A stretch of DNA of 64,000 bases from Clavelina lepadiformis (taxonomy: Eukaryota; Chordata; Ascidiacea; Aplousobranchia; Clavelinidae), in the NCBI RefSeq assembly GCF_947623445.1, contig NC_135244.1:17546860-17610859 (forward strand), in the 5' to 3' direction. A model generated the notes under the pieces. The model searched no databases and was not told where the DNA came from. It was given only the letters and a program-made list of their open reading frames with translations. Numbering within the stretch: position 1 is the stretch's first letter; every line of letters begins with the position of its first letter. Below are positions 61,160 to 64,000 of this stretch, one piece after another. Position numbers and translations under genes: made by a program.

Positions 61160-64000
61160 ATGACATCGAAACGGTTGCTACAGCTTTACTTTCTGTTTTG
61201 TTTTACTCTGGTCTTTATGGCAGCAAGTGTGATGATTGCTGATGAAAGGGCAAAAACACATACAGCGAAGTGCAGAGGTCAGTGGCACAAAACCTTTAAA
61301 GATTTTTATCACTAAAAATTTGTGTCACAAAATTAGCGCCTATCATATACAGGACCAAAAATAGAAAATTGGAGCATCATTGATTTTAAGCTTAATGTGA
61401 CGTGGAAATCTCGGAAATGTTTTTCGAAAATCAACGTCACATACGACATTGAAACAAAGTGCGTACTATACTAATGGATCAACAAAATAGTGCCGTTATA
61501 TCCGAGCAAAGTTTTGTAACAAAATAATTGTGTTTTATAATTAGCCAGGAAAAATCTGTAGATAGGTCCAGTTGGAAACGCCACAACTGCAAGGTCAACA
61601 GAGGAGGGAAAAAGTACCATTGCATACCGGACATTGACTTAGAAATGCCATGTAAAAATATTTATTATTATTTCTACTTTTTGAAACATCACAGATACTG
61701 TAGCTTTGTAGATTATTTGCTGTCGATGACTTTAGTGTTTTTTATTTTGCAGACTTTTATCGAGTGTGTGCATATTTTGATAATAAAGGCAAGACTCTCG
61801 CAACACAATGCACGCCACTTAAACGACCAAAAGCGTCAATAGATGCAAGAAGTGAGAGTAAGTGGAATACAAACAGAAAAAGATATTTCGAGTATAATAT
61901 ATCAAATTATAGCTTTATTGAGCAGTTTTTCCAAACTGACCATAAGACCGCTTTTGCAATATTTTTTCAGCTCATTTCAGAAAACCCAATATAGTCCTGG
62001 AGCGCATTTCACCAACATCCGCTGATGTTACTATCGTAGAGCCGTCAGGACTGGTTTTGTGCCAACTAAATCGACTGAGTTACGAAATGTATATTGTACC
62101 ATGGAAAGGTACAAGTATATCACATTGACTAAACATCAAGGTGTATACAAATTCTAAAAATTTATTGCAAAAATATTAACAACCCACCTGCCTTACTCAG
62201 ATACTTGGGACAAAGATGTTTGCAAGACAAGCTCTCCAGAGGTGGAAGAAAGCGTAGCAATGTACAGCAACAAGACAGACGCTGAAAACGGGGTAACGTT
62301 ATAATATGAAAACCATTCCTCAATTTATAGACCATACCTGAAATTCTGCATGTGCTTACCATATACGTCACAACGTTATATAACAGAGTATATTAACTTT
62401 TGCAGGCCGTATGCAGAGAGAGACAAGGCGTTCGGCGGTGGACGATTTTAAATCTCAAACCAACGACAAATTATTGTATTTTTGGCAGTTACGATACAGA
62501 TCTTTTAATGAACAGCAACGGACCTAGTCCCGATGCTTACGTGAAAGTAAAAACTCCCTCAGGTAAACTACAAAACCATCTAAATTTTTAGTTTTTATCT
62601 AAAAGTATTCGAGCAGTAGTCGAAACAACGGTAGGCTATAGGAGGCGTACTGGTCAAAAAGAAGATTTGTCTGATTTGCTTAGACTCTTACGTAGGGCTT
62701 TAAAAACCTGCTTATATCAATCATAGGGCAGCATGGTTGGTGTTGTGTTTTTAGCCTGGGAATTCCTCTAGCAGTTGGCTCGTTTCAAAGTTCCAAGCTG
62801 GATAGAAATTGACATGAAAAAGTAGGAAAAGTGTGTTATTAGGCCCAAAAGTCCACTTTTGATTTCCGGTCCAAGTACTGTAATTTCATGTAGAGATTTG
62901 TAATTTTTGCCATATTTTAGTATGTGATGGAATCAGGCAAGCCTAGTTCACATTTCAGGGATTCTCATCGAGCGATTTTCGTGTAATAGCATTTTTAATA
63001 ATTTTACTTCATAAAGAAATAAATAAAGAAATAGACGTTTTTTGAAACCCATACGCCTCCTATAGCGTGTTAGCATTGCAGTACTAACGTGTGTTCTAAT
63101 TTCTGACTTAACTCAGATAAGAAAATATTGATTGCGATTGTCGTTTCATCGGTTGCTGTGCTTTTGGTTTTATGTGGTGGTGTAGCGTGTATTTTGCAAC
63201 AACGTTTCAAGAAATTCATGGAAGCTTGCTGGGGCACTTTGCCGTCCTATACGGTAATCAATTTTCATCTGTTTTTTTATTCTGTTTTCTTTTTTCAAAA
63301 CATAGCAACTCACGATTCAGTTGCGGCTATCACGCGCTTTATGCTGCTATATGTACAGTACATAATTGAAAAAAATTAGAAAACTTCATTGACTTGGTAA
63401 TAGGCTACAGTATATACTTTTTATTTTGCTTTCCATTCCAGATTACTATTCTCAACGATACCTACTAGTAAGTAAAAATGCAAAAGCAATTTGCTGTTTA
63501 TTTCTTTCGTTTCTCCCTGCAATGTTCGAAATGCTGTGAATTTTATGGTGACAGCAGTGATGAAAAAAGTGATTACACCGATGGCCAAGCAGAGATCTGG
63601 TCACCCATGTTGGAAAAACAAGACATGCAAACGCATAAAGTAGCAAAAAACGGTCGATTTGAAGAAGAGCTAGTTTGCCAACCAAAACTAATCCAGTCAG
63701 TACAAGAACAAGAATCAACTACTCTTCCAGCACCTAGCCGGATGGATGTAGCAACAAGTAAATGATAGTCTTACTGATTGTGTTTGTCACCCAAAAAGTC
63801 ACATAAAATCAAACCACGTTCATTGATGCTTTTATAGTGCTTTCGAAGCATGTTGTAAAAGCCATGCTACCTTTTACGGCGGATTGTTTTAAATTTTTAA
63901 GATCACCGATGTAGTTTGATCGAGGAAGATAAAAAACATGCACAAGCTACAACAAAAATTTTTGAGGAAGCTGTTGTAAGAGAACAAACAGAAAATGCAA
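61160..64000 (+). CDS. Cytokine-receptor-like single-pass membrane protein, 5' part (runs off window)
   Basis: Exons: 61160-61277, 61353-61458, 61545-61651, 61753-61857, 61971-62108, 62201-62292, 62406-62562, 63117-63253, 63442-63467, 63555-63757 and 63902-64000+, phases consistent, about 429 aa so far. Residues 1-27 are a signal peptide (LLQLYFLFCFTLVFMAAS). Two fibronectin-III-like domains follow. Domain 1 has LNVTW, INVTYDIET, SSWKRHNC, KYHC and FYRVCAYFDNKG. Domain 2 has PNIVLERISPTSADVTI, YEMYIVPWK and LNLKPTTNYCIF. That last block resembles the P-T-T-Y-C-V strand of class II cytokine receptors. N-glycosylation sites (NVT twice, NKT) are present. The transmembrane helix is at about 277-300 (ILIAIVVSSVAVLLVLCGG). 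It is followed by a basic stop and CWGTLPSYT, which resembles a box 1 JAK-docking motif, then tyrosines in NDTYYSDEKSDYTD. No WSXWS is visible, so class I versus II is open. The final exon junction is tentative. Confidence 0.72.

Noticed and set aside
61764-62025. Separate small genes in the receptor region
   Set aside because: These frames read across the intron after the exon at 61753-61857; the spliced receptor model explains the sequence better.

Overview
The window looks like tunicate (sea-squirt) nuclear DNA, most likely a Ciona species. It is AT-rich, with compact genes whose many short exons are separated by short GT-AG introns. It also has tRNA-derived SINE pieces and many small DNA-transposon derivatives, and its proteins resemble vertebrate orthologues. 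The species call is an inference from style and protein similarity. No database search was possible. I see no retrovirus-like or other virus-like element.

Layout. 1-6.7 kb: transposon-derived sequence (a hAT element with an 8-bp target duplication, a decayed PIF/Harbinger transposase end, a GGTACCGGTAC-rich hAT relative, SINEs, a long foldback element). 6.8-8.6 kb (+): HCCS, mitochondrial holocytochrome c synthase, 7 exons. 9.5-10.0 kb (-): NDUFB7, a complex I subunit. 10-18.7 kb: no gene recognised; a second hAT element and several small repeats. 18.7-19.8 kb (+): EIF2B2 in one coding exon. 20.7-21.4 kb (+): mago nashi (MAGOH), 4 exons. 22.1-29.5 kb (-): UBE3C, a HECT ubiquitin ligase, 21 exons reconstructed with consistent phases to 1,054 aa. 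29.6-32.3 kb: repeats. 32.5-35.2 kb (+): a MINDY4B-like deubiquitinase-family protein in 11 exons that lacks the catalytic Cys and His.

35.8-53.3 kb: a caspase cluster, all on the minus strand. It holds two intact near-identical genes (B and D, six exons each) inside a direct duplication of about 4.2 kb, a diverged third gene (C) with a frame break after the active-site motif, and a remnant (A) with only the C-terminal exons. The catalytic pentapeptide of B, C and D reads QTCKG rather than the usual QACxG. hAT elements lie between the copies, and a piece of one shares its interior with the caspase upstream flanks. 54.5-55.6 kb: an internally deleted Mutator-like (MULE) element with a 9-bp target duplication, iterated terminal repeats and the C-terminal part of its transposase.

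57.0-57.7 kb (+): a small three-exon gene for a putative secreted peptide, Cys-rich in the favoured frame. 61.2-64.0 kb (+), running off the window: a single-pass receptor with a signal peptide, two fibronectin-III-like cytokine-receptor domains, one transmembrane helix and a box-1-like juxtamembrane motif. The exon plan resembles cytokine receptor genes. The secreted peptide, the cytokine-receptor-like gene and the expanded non-canonical caspases are the least ordinary content. HCCS and NDUFB7 both serve the respiratory chain but are ordinary neighbours, not an operon.
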